This document shows positions 40,626-48,943 of a stretch of DNA of 48,943 bases, piece after piece. The position numbers and the translations under genes were made by a program. The stretch is from an uncultured Clostridia bacterium (GTDB lineage Bacteria; Bacillota; Clostridia; Oscillospirales; Acutalibacteraceae). Where the stretch lies: contig CALCYI010000045.1 in the NCBI GenBank assembly GCA_937907605.1, positions 1 to 48,943 on the forward strand, given 5' to 3'. Within the stretch, counting starts at the first letter, position 1, and every line of letters begins with the position of its first letter. Under the pieces are notes generated by a model that did not search any database, was not told the DNA's origin, and was given only the letters and a program-made list of their open reading frames with translations.

Positions 40626-41852
40626 ATGAAATATGTTCATCGTGAACTTGAAAGAAAATTTTTGAAAATGAATTCGCATTTCAAGGCTGTTTTGGTTACG
40701 GGTGCAAGACAGGTCGGTAAAACTACAATGCTCAAGCATTTAGCAGAGGGCACGGACCGTACCTATGTAACGCTTGATAATTCTGCCGCAAGAAGGCTTG
40801 CAAAATCAGATCCTGTTTTGTTCTTTCAAACATATAAGCCGCCGATTCTTATTGATGAAATTCAGAAGGCGCCCGAGCTTTTTGAGCAAATCAAAATCAT
40901 ATGTGATGAAAGTGATGAAAGAGGACAGTTTTGGATTACCGGTTCGCAGCAATATAAAATGATGAAAGAGGTACGAGAATCGCTTGCCGGAAGAATCGGT
41001 ATTTTAACCCTTTACAGCTTATCGCAGAGAGAAAAGGCGGGCATTGTTTTAGAAAACGAATTGGACTTTTCTCTTAACGCATTGTTAGAAAGGCAAACAC
41101 ACTTTAAAAAGAATGATATTATTGATGTGTTTGACCACATATGGACAGGCGGAATGCCGGATATTCAGGACGTTGACAGCGAAATCAGAAATGATTATTT
41201 CAATTCATATATTGAAACATATCTTATGCGTGACGCAACTGAAGTCGGCGGTGTAACTGACACGGTTAAGTTTTCTGCTTTTTTAAGTGCTTGTGCTGCT
41301 CTTGTTGCACAGCAAGTTAATTATGCAACTCTGGCTGAAGCGGCAGAAATATCTGAACCGACAGCAAAACGCTGGCTAAATGTTCTTCAAGGTTTAGGCA
41401 TAATATATCTTCTTAAACCATATGAAAACAACGAATTAAAGCGATTAGTTAAAACGCCAAAACTGTATTTTTGCGACACTTCACTTTGCGCGTATTTATC
41501 AATGTGGCTTTCACCTGATACGCTAAGACAAGGTGCTGCAAGCGGACATTATTATGAAAACTATGTTGTAATGGAATTAGTCAAAAATTACGCATATTCT
41601 AAAAGCAAGACCAATATTTGTTATTATCGAGATGACAAAGCAAAAGAAATTGATGTATTCATTGAGGAAAACAATATGATACATCCACTTGAAATTAAGA
41701 AGTCGGCTAACCCCAACATAAGAGAAGTTAAAAAATATTCTATAATTGACAAAGCAGCTCTTAACAGAGGTTCTGGCGGTATAATCTGTATGTGCGAAGA
41801 GGTAATTCCAATAGACAACGAAAATTGCTTTATACCAAGTAATATTATCTAA
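40626..41852 (+). CDS. AAA-family ATPase with DUF4143 domain (cargo)
   Basis: The 408-residue protein has Walker A TGARQVGKTTMLK (about 25-37), Walker B PPILIDEIQKAP (about 73-84) and the sensor WITGSQQY. The DUF4143 region starts near 190 with a helix-turn-helix-like ATLAEAAEISEPTAKRWLN. The end has KEIDVFIEENNMIHPLEIKKS, fitting the D...ExK core of a PD-(D/E)XK fold. Such AAA_14/DUF4143 proteins are common in bacteria and unexplained. Its promoter, inverted repeats and terminator show it is an insertion between virB6 and prgI. GAGGTGCTAAT precedes the ATG. Confidence 0.9.
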   Translation: MKYVHRELERKFLKMNSHFKAVLVTGARQVGKTTMLKHLAEGTDRTYVTLDNSAARRLAKSDPVLFFQTYKPPILIDEIQKAPELFEQIKIICDESDERGQFWITGSQQYKMMKEVRESLAGRIGILTLYSLSQREKAGIVLENELDFSLNALLERQTHFKKNDIIDVFDHIWTGGMPDIQDVDSEIRNDYFNSYIETYLMRDATEVGGVTDTVKFSAFLSACAALVAQQVNYATLAEAAEISEPTAKRWLNVLQGLGIIYLLKPYENNELKRLVKTPKLYFCDTSLCAYLSMWLSPDTLRQGAASGHYYENYVVMELVKNYAYSKSKTNICYYRDDKAKEIDVFIEENNMIHPLEIKKSANPNIREVKKYSIIDKAALNRGSGGIICMCEEVIPIDNENCFIPSNII

Positions 41853-41888
41853 TCGTTCCATGAAAACAAAAAACACAATAAATCCATC

Positions 41889-41930
41889 AAATCGTTATTT
41901 TTCCACAAGAAGAATAACGATTTGTTTTTT
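41889..41930 (+). terminator. Terminator after the AAA gene
   Basis: AAATCGTTATT/AATAACGATTT form a perfect 11-pair stem (41889-41899 with 41913-41923) followed by GTTTTTT, then CAGGAGGT of prgI five bases later. Confidence 0.85.
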
Positions 41931-41944
41931 ATCAGGAGGTAAAA

Positions 41945-42325
41945 ATGAGAGTACAAATCAATAACGAGTTTCGTGATTACAGCGAAGCTCTGTTCTTTGG
42001 GCTGAATATGCGTCAGCTCATTTTTTCTGCCCTCGCCTGCGGTGCAGCAGTCGGCTCATATTTTCTTTTAAGAGAGCGTTTCAGCCTTGAAACGCTTTCT
42101 TGGCTGTGTATTCTGATTGCTTCGCCCTTTGCGGCGCTGGGCTTTGTAAAATACAACGGAATGAACGCAGAACAGATTGTATGGGCGTGGATTAAATGCG
42201 ATATTCTTATGCCCTACGAACTGAAATTCCGTAGTGAAAACGCCTTTGAAAAGCTCGGTAAACCCGAAGAAGAAAAAGGCAAAAAAAGAAAAAATAAGAA
42301 GGAGGCAGACGATGTCACTATTTAA
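41945..42325 (+). CDS. PrgI-family (VirB3-like) protein
   Basis: The 126-residue protein starts MRVQINNEFRDYSEALFFGL and has two membrane helices (about 21-42 and 48-68), then ILMPYELKFRSEN and a Lys-rich tail. This is the PrgI/VirB3 pattern, always next to VirB4, as here (14-base overlap). It anchors the VirB4 ATPase at the membrane. Confidence 0.9.
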   Translation: MRVQINNEFRDYSEALFFGLNMRQLIFSALACGAAVGSYFLLRERFSLETLSWLCILIASPFAALGFVKYNGMNAEQIVWAWIKCDILMPYELKFRSENAFEKLGKPEEEKGKKRKNKKEADDVTI

Positions 42326-44636
42326 GAAGCTTTTCAAAAAGGATAAGGAACGCTTTAAGATTCCTAAATCTGTTCAGAAGGCTATCCCTATTGAAACCGC
42401 ATATACTGACGGCGTGTTTCAGGTAGGCAAAAAAAGATATTCAAAGACTTACAGATTTACGGATATTAACTACTCTGTTGCAAGTGACGAGGACAAAAGA
42501 GATATGTTCCTTGATTACTCGGCGTTTCTCAATTCCTTTGATGATGAAGCAACCACAAAGATTACCATTAATAACAGAGTAGTCAATAAAACCGACCTTG
42601 AGAGAGGTTTGCTTATCCCTTATCGTCAGGACAATCTGGATGGCTATCGCAGAGAGTATAACGAAATGCTTATGGATAAGGCGGCGAGCGCTGACTCTAT
42701 CGTGCAGGAAAAGTATATTACCGTAACCGTTGAGAAAAACGATATTGAGGAAGCAAAAGCATACTTCTCCAGAATTGAAACAGACTTTACGGCAAGGCTC
42801 AAAAAACTTGATAGCAAGCTCATTGATTTGAGTGCAAACGACAGGCTTCATATTCTTCACGACTTTTACAGAAACGGAGAGGATGAAGCCTTTGATTTTG
42901 ACCTGAAGCAGACGGACAGAAAAGGACATGATTTCAAAGACAGTATTTGTCCCGATTCCTTTGAGTTCAAAAGGGACTATTTCCGTATGGGAGATAAATA
43001 CGGAAGAGTTATCTTCCTTCGAGATTATGCTTCGGGTATTTCCGATAAGTTTGTTTCAAAGCTCACATCCCTTAACCGTAATCTTATGCTTTCTATTGAC
43101 ATTTCCCCCGTACCTGCACACGAAGCAGTAAAAAATGTTGAAAAAACGCTGCTCGGTGTAAACACGGAAATCACAAACTGGAAGCGTAAGCAGACCTCAA
43201 ACGGCAACTACGGCGCAGATGTTCCGTATGATATGGCGGCACGAAAGGAAAAGGTTGAGGACTTACTCAATGACATCAATGACCGTGACCAGCGTATGTT
43301 TATGTGCGTTCTCACAATGGTTATTACTGCCGACTCAATGGAACAGTTAAACATTGATACAAAGCAGGTTATGATGACTGCACAGAGCGAAAACTGTCAG
43401 ATGGGCAAACTTACCTTTCAGCAGTATGAGGGACTTCGCACGGTTCTTCCTATCGGCTCCTGCGAAATTGAGTGCAAGAGAACCTTAACGAGCGAATCCC
43501 TTGCAGTTTTAATGCCGTTTAGAGTGCAGGATATTCGTCATAACAACGGCATTTACTACGGCATCAATCCTATCAGCAAAAACCTTATCCTTATCAGCCG
43601 TGGGGAACTTCTTAACGGAAACGGCTTTATCCTTGGTGTTCCCGGCGGCGGTAAGTCCTTCACGGCAAAGGGCGAGATTGTTGAACAGATGCTTGCAGGC
43701 AAAGCGGATATTATCATCATTGACCCTGAAAGAGAGTATTCGCCGCTTGTAAGGGCAATGAACGGAGAGGTTATTCCTATCTCTGCAACATCACCTTATC
43801 ATATCAACGCTCTTGATATTAACAAGGACTATGACGAAAGCGCTAACCCGATTACGCTTAAATCACAGTTCATTATGTCCCTTTGTCAGCAGATTATGGG
43901 CAACCTTGATACCAACCCGAAACACCAGTCAATTATTGATAGCTGTGCAAGAAAGATTTACAGAGAATATATTAATAACGGCTACAAAGGCACTCCGCCC
44001 ACCCTTGTTGATTTTAGAAATGAGTTAATCAAGAGAACGGAACCCGAAGCAAAAGATTTAGCACTTGCACTTGAGCTGTTTACGGAAGGTTCGCTCAACA
44101 CTTTTGCTCAGAACACCAATGTTGATACGGATAACCGTCTTATCTGCTATGACATTCTTGACCTCGGTAAGCAGCTTATGCCTATCGGTATGCTTGTTAT
44201 CCTTGACAGTATTCTCAACAGAATTACTGCAAACAGAGCAAAGGGCAAGAAAACCTATATCTTCATTGATGAGATTTATCTTCTCTTTGAATATGAGTAT
44301 AGCGCTAACTTCCTTTTCACCCTTTGGAAGCGTGTTCGTAAGTACGGTGCGTATGCAACAGGTATCACACAGAATGTTGAGGACCTGTTGCAGAGCCATA
44401 CTGCAAGGTCAATGCTTGCAAACTCCGAACTCATCGTTATGCTGAATCAGGCATCAACGGACAGAGTAGAGCTTGCAAAGCTGCTTAACATTTCTGAGGA
44501 GGAAATGAAATATATTACCAATGTTGATGCCGGACACGGACTGCTTAAAATCGGCAGCTCACTTGTTCCGTTTGAGAACAAGTTCCCGCATAACTCACTT
44601 TACAAATTGATGTCAACAAAACCGGGCGAAAAGTAA
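42312..44636 (+). CDS. VirB4-family conjugal transfer ATPase
   Basis: From ATG 42312 (AAGGAGG upstream) the protein is 774 residues. The N-terminal half is the CagE/TrbE-type region; Walker A GVPGGGKSFTAKG lies at about 447-459, DIIIIDPEREYSPL follows, and Walker B TYIFIDEIYLLFEYEYSA is at about 651. It powers assembly of the channel. The longer frame from 42234 runs through prgI and is rejected. It is complete, in contrast to what follows downstream. Confidence 0.95.
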   Translation: MSLFKKLFKKDKERFKIPKSVQKAIPIETAYTDGVFQVGKKRYSKTYRFTDINYSVASDEDKRDMFLDYSAFLNSFDDEATTKITINNRVVNKTDLERGLLIPYRQDNLDGYRREYNEMLMDKAASADSIVQEKYITVTVEKNDIEEAKAYFSRIETDFTARLKKLDSKLIDLSANDRLHILHDFYRNGEDEAFDFDLKQTDRKGHDFKDSICPDSFEFKRDYFRMGDKYGRVIFLRDYASGISDKFVSKLTSLNRNLMLSIDISPVPAHEAVKNVEKTLLGVNTEITNWKRKQTSNGNYGADVPYDMAARKEKVEDLLNDINDRDQRMFMCVLTMVITADSMEQLNIDTKQVMMTAQSENCQMGKLTFQQYEGLRTVLPIGSCEIECKRTLTSESLAVLMPFRVQDIRHNNGIYYGINPISKNLILISRGELLNGNGFILGVPGGGKSFTAKGEIVEQMLAGKADIIIIDPEREYSPLVRAMNGEVIPISATSPYHINALDINKDYDESANPITLKSQFIMSLCQQIMGNLDTNPKHQSIIDSCARKIYREYINNGYKGTPPTLVDFRNELIKRTEPEAKDLALALELFTEGSLNTFAQNTNVDTDNRLICYDILDLGKQLMPIGMLVILDSILNRITANRAKGKKTYIFIDEIYLLFEYEYSANFLFTLWKRVRKYGAYATGITQNVEDLLQSHTARSMLANSELIVMLNQASTDRVELAKLLNISEEEMKYITNVDAGHGLLKIGSSLVPFENKFPHNSLYKLMSTKPGEK

Positions 44637-44666
44637 TAAAAGGTGGCTCCAAGCCACCTTTTATTA
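44634..44666. terminator. Bidirectional terminator with perfect 15-bp arms
   Basis: TAATAAAAGGTGGCT and AGCCACCTTTTATTA are perfect inverted arms around CCA. The stem includes the virB4 stop codon on the plus strand and abuts the stop of the minus-strand gene, so it serves both. Confidence 0.9.
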
Positions 44667-45029
44667 CTAAACATCTGCTTCAGGAAGTTTTATATAAATA
44701 GCATTATGTTCAAACGCATCCATTACTAATGATACTATAAGAAGCAAACCATCATTTTCGTTTTCTATTCCGTATTTACTTTGTTCTCTACCAGGAATAT
44801 AGGAACTGTAATTATAGAAATACTCGTTCAGAACTTTATTGTTGTAAACGCCACAATCAAAATTAATGAAAAAATGAGGTTTGTATTTATTATAGATGTA
44901 TTCAATAATGTCCTGCTTTTCAAAATGCTTTTCGACTTCATCAATTGTTTCAGTTTTACCAATTGAAACAAGATGTAAAATTTCCATACAAAAAAGCCCC
45001 ATACCTTTAAGTGAGTTATCTATATCCAT
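44667..45029 (-). CDS. Small unknown protein, only minus-strand gene of the ICE
   Basis: The protein is about 120 residues, acidic, with Tyr/Phe-rich YIYNKYKPHFFINFDCGVYN. Two ATGs adjoin; GGAGGTGA is too close to the first (45032), so the second (45029) is preferred. No family or catalytic motif is recognised. Being opposite to the conjugation genes and sharing a terminator with virB4, it is an acquired module, perhaps regulatory or defensive; this is inference. Confidence 0.65.
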   Translation of the reverse strand: MDIDNSLKGMGLFCMEILHLVSIGKTETIDEVEKHFEKQDIIEYIYNKYKPHFFINFDCGVYNNKVLNEYFYNYSSYIPGREQSKYGIENENDGLLLIVSLVMDAFEHNAIYIKLPEADV

Positions 45030-45111
45030 CATTTCACCTCCTCATCAATAACCCTAATTATATGATAAGGTGAATTTAATCATTTGTCAATTTAAAAACA
45101 AGGAGATTTCA

Positions 45112-45171
45112 ATGAAAAAAAACAACCATTTTTTACAAGAGCGAGTTTATGACACAGTTCAACCTGCTTGA
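45112..45171 (+). pseudogene. Start of an ICE gene cut at the junction
   Basis: An ATG with AAGGAG eight bases upstream opens MKKNNHFLQERVYDTVQPA and then meets TGA as the sequence changes to GC-rich DNA. A gene is expected here after virB4. Only about the first ten codons have ICE-like base composition. Confidence 0.5.
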
Positions 45172-48100
45172 GTCGTTCGCGCTGCCGCAGCAGAGCGACA
45201 TCGTCACCACATACGACGGCATGGTGGCAGCCGACTCGTGCCACATCAACCTCTACTACGACGGCAGCGACGGCGTCCACGAGGCCGGGGAGAACGTCTT
45301 CACCCCCTACCTGATCAAGAGCTTCATCCTCAACGGCACCGAGCACAAGATCGGCGTTCTGGGCTTTGAGAACACCGACTGCACCCGCTGGGACGTTCCC
45401 GACAACTACCCCGGCATCCTCTTCTCCCACCCGGACAACCCCCAGCGCTCCATGGTCTGGGAGGCCCGGCGCTATCTCCCGCAGATGCAGGCCGAGGGCT
45501 GCGAGTTCATCATCGTCTCCTATCACTCCGGTCTGGGCTCCGCAGGCGGCGATCTGGAATTCGGTAAAAATACCGAGGGCCAGGTGGCAAGAATGGTGGC
45601 GGAGTGCGAGGGCATCGACATGGTCATTGCCGGCCACGACCACTCCAGCAGCTATTCCAACACCTTCCTGAAGGACAAGAACGGCAAGCAGGTCCTGGTG
45701 GTCAACGGCGGCGGACAGCAGCTGACCCAGACTACCATCAGCTTTACCGAAGCGGAGGGCAAGCTGGCCTATACCCTCAAAGAATACAAGAACCTGAACC
45801 TGGGCAGCTATGCAGTGGACACTGCTTTGAAGGAGAAGCTGCAGCCCTATGCGGACATGGCCATCGAGTACGTGAACCAGGCTGCCGGTACTGCGGTAGG
45901 CACCTGGGACACCAGCTCCAACTATTATCTGCAGCAGACCGACACCATGGACCTGATCAACGGCGCCCAGATCGACTACGGCACCGACTACATGGCAAAG
46001 AAGTACGACACCGAGGAAAAGAAAGCGGAGCTCTTTGCCAAAACCGGCCTGGATCACATTGATGTGGACATGTCCTCCACCTCCGCCGTGACCCAGAACA
46101 ACTACTACGTCCGGCCCGGCGCCATCACCATGAAGACCATCTGTCAGATGTACAAGTACGACAACAACATCCTGTACCTGCTGGCCCTCACCGGGCAGCA
46201 GATCAAGGACATTCTGGAGCAGAATGCGGAGACTCGGCTGAAGGCCACGGTGAAGAACGGAAACGTTACCTATTCCACCATCGGCGAGGATTTCACAAAC
46301 CCGGTGTTCGGCGGCCTGAACTTTACCTATGACATGTACCAGCCTGCAGGCAGCCGGGCGGTGATCACCGGCTTTGCCAACGGCAGAGCCTTCGACCTGG
46401 AGAAGACCTATATCGTGGCCTGCAACAGCTACCATCTGGGCAACCCGGGCTGCGGCTTCGGCAACTACACCACCGAGGACGGCATCTGGTCCCAGGCCGA
46501 CGACCTGGCCGGCGGCAACGTGCAGGAGGTCCTGCTAGAGTACATCCAGAAACACGGAGAGATTTCCACAGAGCCCTTTACCTGGTCCTGGAAACTGGAC
46601 TACACCGGCGACCTGGACGCTCCCATGGAGCTGACGGGGGACGTCTTCGGCAAGAAGACCGACGCCTTCCATGACGGGGACAAGGTCCTGATCTACTACG
46701 AGGCAGAGGGCACGACCCTTGGCCTGGAGCTGGCGGAAAACACCGCCAGACTCTCTGCGGTGGACGCCGTGGTGGTCGGGGACTATCTGGGCACGGGCAG
46801 CGCCGCTGCGGTGCTGACGGTGGCTGCAGCAGACGAGGAAAAGGGCTATTTCACCCTGCAGTCTGAAAAGGGATATCTGACCTCCGGTGAGGCCGGGAAC
46901 AGCCTGACCTATACAGAAGAGGCTTCCGAGCTTTCCCAGTGGTATCTGAAGGAGACTGCAGGCGGCTTCCATATCATGAACGTGGGCGCTGCCTACAACG
47001 ATATCCATAATCAAGCTTTGGAGTGGTACACCGGCTTTACCACCTACGGCGAACGGGAGACCGCAGTCTTCCTGTTCAACGTCTACAGTCTGGTGGAAAC
47101 CGCCTCTCCTGTTGAGGAACTGAAGGACGGCGGCACCTACGCCATCTTCTTTGACGAGGAGGAGACCTGCATTTCCACCGAGGCCTCTAACGGCGGGCTG
47201 GCCCCTGTGGTCAATACCTATGTGGGCGGCAAGCTGATTCTCCCCCTGGATGAGAAAACCCTGGTCGTGACTGCAAAGATCGCCGAGGACGGCAAGATCG
47301 ACTTCGTCACCGAGGACGGTCTGCATCTCACCACTGCAGAGGCCGGAAACACCCTGGCTTTGACTGAGGAATTGGCTGCCAACGACTGCAGCCTGTGGAC
47401 CCTGACCAAGGTGACCAACGGCTGGCACGTAATGAACGTGGGTGCAGCCTACAACGGCAACCACAACCAGGCTCTGGAATACTACAGCGGCAAGTTCACC
47501 ACCTACGGCGTCCGGGACACCGGCGCCTACCTGTTCAACTTCTACGAGCTGGCCGAAGGGGTAACGAATCCCTGCGCCGAGGGACATAGCTTTGTGGAAG
47601 GGGATACCCTTGTCTCCGGTACGACCAGGATCGAGATCGCTAAGCTGTTTTATCAAGCAGCCGGAAAACCTGTTGTGACAGAACCGCTGGAATGTATTGA
47701 TCTGGATCTAATCCCGGAAGCGGATCGGGACGCCGCTGCATGGGCGGTGCAAAACAGTGTTCTCGGCCTGATTTTTGGAAATGAATTTGGCCCGAATGAA
47801 ATTGTAACAAGAGCAATGTTTGCCGCAGTTCTTTACAATCTTGCCGGAAAACCGGAAGTGACCGGAGAATTGGCTTCCGTTATAGATGTACATGAAGAAA
47901 ACTGGTTTTATAAGGCGGTTGTATGGGCCAGTCAACAGGATTGGATCGACTGCAATCCCGACGGAGAATTCTTCTACCCGGATCGTCCGCTTGTGCAGGC
48001 GAAGCTAACGCTGTTTGCCTGCAGCGAATGCGGCGAAACCAAATGGAACGTCTCTATGGAACAGCCGCACGATTGGGACAGCGGAACTGTTGTGATCGCG

Positions 48101-48943
48101 CCGACCATGACAAAAGAGGGCGAAATAAAATATCGCTGCGTAAACTGTGGCGCCGAAAGAACGGAAGTTATCCCCAAGCTGATGGATAACTACTATCAGC
48201 AGATCTATCAGGTACCGGAGGACTGGTCCGGCGAATACATCATCGGCGCATATATGCTGGCTTACGACCCGACCTACGACGAAGTTTACATCACCGGCTA
48301 TGATGTGCTGCATACCTCTCTCCTTAACGTTGACGGGGATCTGGAAAAGCTGGTCCTCGATTTTGAGCGGCATCTGGCCCGCCTGTATTCTCCGACCATC
48401 GCTCCCGTTTATGAGTTTACCAAAACTGAGGACGGAGACTATTTGCTGAGAGCGAAGATGACCGGTGAATACTGTGGCTGTGTAAACGGATTGTTCAAAA
48501 CAGTATCCGAACAATCCAACATGGAGGACGATCCTGACTTCAGATGGAAGGTCCATTTGGATGAAAACGGAAATTACTACCTTTGCCACGAAGATGGGGA
48601 TCACGTATATGCACTCTATTACGATTACAACAAGAATTTCTTTGCGACTGTTGATTTGAACAACGAGGCAGCCCTGGATGCTGTGGAAGGTATGTTCGTG
48701 ATCCTGTTCCGGAACGGTGATCCCTGCGCCAACTTCAACGACATCACACCCACCTCCTGGTATCACGAGGCCGTAGACTTCTGCATTGAGGAGGGACTGT
48801 TCTCCGGTACCTCCGACACCACCTTTGAGCCCGATACGGTCATGTCCCGGGCCATGCTGGTCTCCCTGCTGTACCGGCTGGAGGGCAGCCCGGAATTTGA
48901 AACGGATAAGACCTTCACGGACGTACCGGACACCTGGTACACC
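45149..48943 (+). CDS. 5'-nucleotidase with SLH repeats, N-terminus missing, runs off the window
   Basis: One plus-strand frame stays open from the TGA at 45113 to the last base (1265 codons from ATG 45149). It has the rear part of a UshA-like metallophosphatase (SYHSGLGS, VIAGHDHSSSYSNT, about 152-165), a 5'-nucleotidase C domain with GQQIKDILEQNAETR and YIVACNSYHLGNPGCGFGNY, and two beta-rich repeats with MNVGAAYND/NGNHNQALEYYSG. Two degenerate SLH units follow (about residues 830-950), then a CSECGE...CVNCGAER ribbon, then another SLH unit at the edge. The expected DxH, GD and GNHE metal motifs are absent, so it begins mid-protein. GC content and codon use differ from the ICE. It would be a cell-wall-bound nucleotidase. 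Confidence 0.85.
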   Translation, partial: MTQFNLLESFALPQQSDIVTTYDGMVAADSCHINLYYDGSDGVHEAGENVFTPYLIKSFILNGTEHKIGVLGFENTDCTRWDVPDNYPGILFSHPDNPQRSMVWEARRYLPQMQAEGCEFIIVSYHSGLGSAGGDLEFGKNTEGQVARMVAECEGIDMVIAGHDHSSSYSNTFLKDKNGKQVLVVNGGGQQLTQTTISFTEAEGKLAYTLKEYKNLNLGSYAVDTALKEKLQPYADMAIEYVNQAAGTAVGTWDTSSNYYLQQTDTMDLINGAQIDYGTDYMAKKYDTEEKKAELFAKTGLDHIDVDMSSTSAVTQNNYYVRPGAITMKTICQMYKYDNNILYLLALTGQQIKDILEQNAETRLKATVKNGNVTYSTIGEDFTNPVFGGLNFTYDMYQPAGSRAVITGFANGRAFDLEKTYIVACNSYHLGNPGCGFGNYTTEDGIWSQADDLAGGNVQEVLLEYIQKHGEISTEPFTWSWKLDYTGDLDAPMELTGDVFGKKTDAFHDGDKVLIYYEAEGTTLGLELAENTARLSAVDAVVVGDYLGTGSAAAVLTVAAADEEKGYFTLQSEKGYLTSGEAGNSLTYTEEASELSQWYLKETAGGFHIMNVGAAYNDIHNQALEWYTGFTTYGERETAVFLFNVYSLVETASPVEELKDGGTYAIFFDEEETCISTEASNGGLAPVVNTYVGGKLILPLDEKTLVVTAKIAEDGKIDFVTEDGLHLTTAEAGNTLALTEELAANDCSLWTLTKVTNGWHVMNVGAAYNGNHNQALEYYSGKFTTYGVRDTGAYLFNFYELAEGVTNPCAEGHSFVEGDTLVSGTTRIEIAKLFYQAAGKPVVTEPLECIDLDLIPEADRDAAAWAVQNSVLGLIFGNEFGPNEIVTRAMFAAVLYNLAGKPEVTGELASVIDVHEENWFYKAVVWASQQDWIDCNPDGEFFYPDRPLVQAKLTLFACSECGETKWNVSMEQPHDWDSGTVVIAPTMTKEGEIKYRCVNCGAERTEVIPKLMDNYYQQIYQVPEDWSGEYIIGAYMLAYDPTYDEVYITGYDVLHTSLLNVDGDLEKLVLDFERHLARLYSPTIAPVYEFTKTEDGDYLLRAKMTGEYCGCVNGLFKTVSEQSNMEDDPDFRWKVHLDENGNYYLCHEDGDHVYALYYDYNKNFFATVDLNNEAALDAVEGMFVILFRNGDPCANFNDITPTSWYHEAVDFCIEEGLFSGTSDTTFEPDTVMSRAMLVSLLYRLEGSPEFETDKTFTDVPDTWYT

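Larger units (their letters stand above)
12006..45140 (+). mobile_element. Integrative conjugative element, left end at tRNA-Glu, right part missing
   Basis: About 33 kb of nearly all plus-strand, lower-GC genes follow tRNA-Glu: ParB-like, sortase-anchored adhesin, polyvalent helicase/methylase, Toprim protein, MobC, MOBP relaxase, PcfB, ArdC-like, VirD4, Maff2, VirB6/TrbL (CD1112 type), PrgI and VirB4. This is the gene order of Clostridia conjugative elements. The integrase, CHAP/NlpC hydrolase and topoisomerase that normally follow VirB4 are not found, because the sequence changes abruptly near 45140. The left boundary at the tRNA is inferred from context; no direct repeat pair can be shown without the right end. 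Confidence 0.85.

Noticed and set aside
45092..46435. 447-residue minus-strand open frame
   Set aside because: Shadow of the GC-rich nucleotidase on the plus strand; its Val/Gly/His-rich translation matches no family, while the plus strand has clear nucleotidase motifs.
46535..47656. 373-residue minus-strand open frame
   Set aside because: Same reason: it mirrors the plus-strand nucleotidase repeats and has no domain or ribosome site.

Overview
The window looks like a chromosome segment of an anaerobic gut Firmicute of class Clostridia (Oscillospiraceae/Ruminococcaceae-like; inferred from gene content). Supporting signs are strong AGGAGG ribosome sites, a free-standing AICAR transformylase in place of full PurH, Mrp/NBP35 with a Cys-rich leader, and an integrative conjugative element (ICE) of the Maff2/CD1112/PrgI/VirB4 type. 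There are three blocks.

Block 1 (1-12005) is host chromosome. An IS200/REP-like palindrome lies at the left edge. Minus-strand genes follow: an iron-sulphur FrhB-type protein and a polysaccharide pyruvyl transferase (surface glycan), purA, a fossil second purA start next to a small hairpin-rich insert, and the AICAR transformylase. Two overlapping ATP-grasp ligases run divergently. A long minus-strand run then encodes LexA, Mrp, dCMP deaminase, a frameshifted HAD phosphatase, a membrane-anchored protein, biotin ligase and a small membrane protein. The block ends with tRNA-Met(CAT) and tRNA-Glu(TTC) behind a consensus promoter.

Block 2 (about 12006-45140) is the body of an ICE abutting the 3' end of tRNA-Glu. 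Next to the tRNA are five TTGGGTA iterons, possibly recombinase arm sites. The genes run almost all on the plus strand: metallophosphoesterase, ParB-like protein, Thr-rich secreted protein, a large TQXA/SpaA/VaFE sortase-anchored adhesin, a 29-residue membrane peptide, a cluster of small proteins, and a 3091-residue polyvalent protein (ArdC-like start, three related modules, MutS-I-like domain, N6-methylase, SF2 helicase). Two DUF3848 proteins, a Toprim/DUF3991 protein, a structured candidate oriT, a DUF3789-like peptide, MobC, MOBP relaxase, PcfB, an ArdC-like protein, the VirD4 coupling ATPase, Maff2, VirB6/TrbL-like, PrgI and VirB4 follow. An AAA/DUF4143 cargo gene with its own promoter and terminator splits the secretion genes between VirB6 and PrgI. 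Hairpins sit directly in front of the ribosome sites of several genes. Integrase, peptidoglycan hydrolase and topoisomerase genes, usual in this ICE class, are absent, so the element is cut short.

Block 3 (about 45140-48943) is abruptly GC-rich. It is one plus-strand reading frame open to the window edge, encoding a 5'-nucleotidase with SLH repeats whose first catalytic half is missing. The junction is either a real recombination or an assembly chimera.

The most striking observation is a complete TnpV-family gene (22809-23168) with its own strong ribosome site, nested in another frame inside the 3091-residue gene, where the host frame encodes only a disordered linker.
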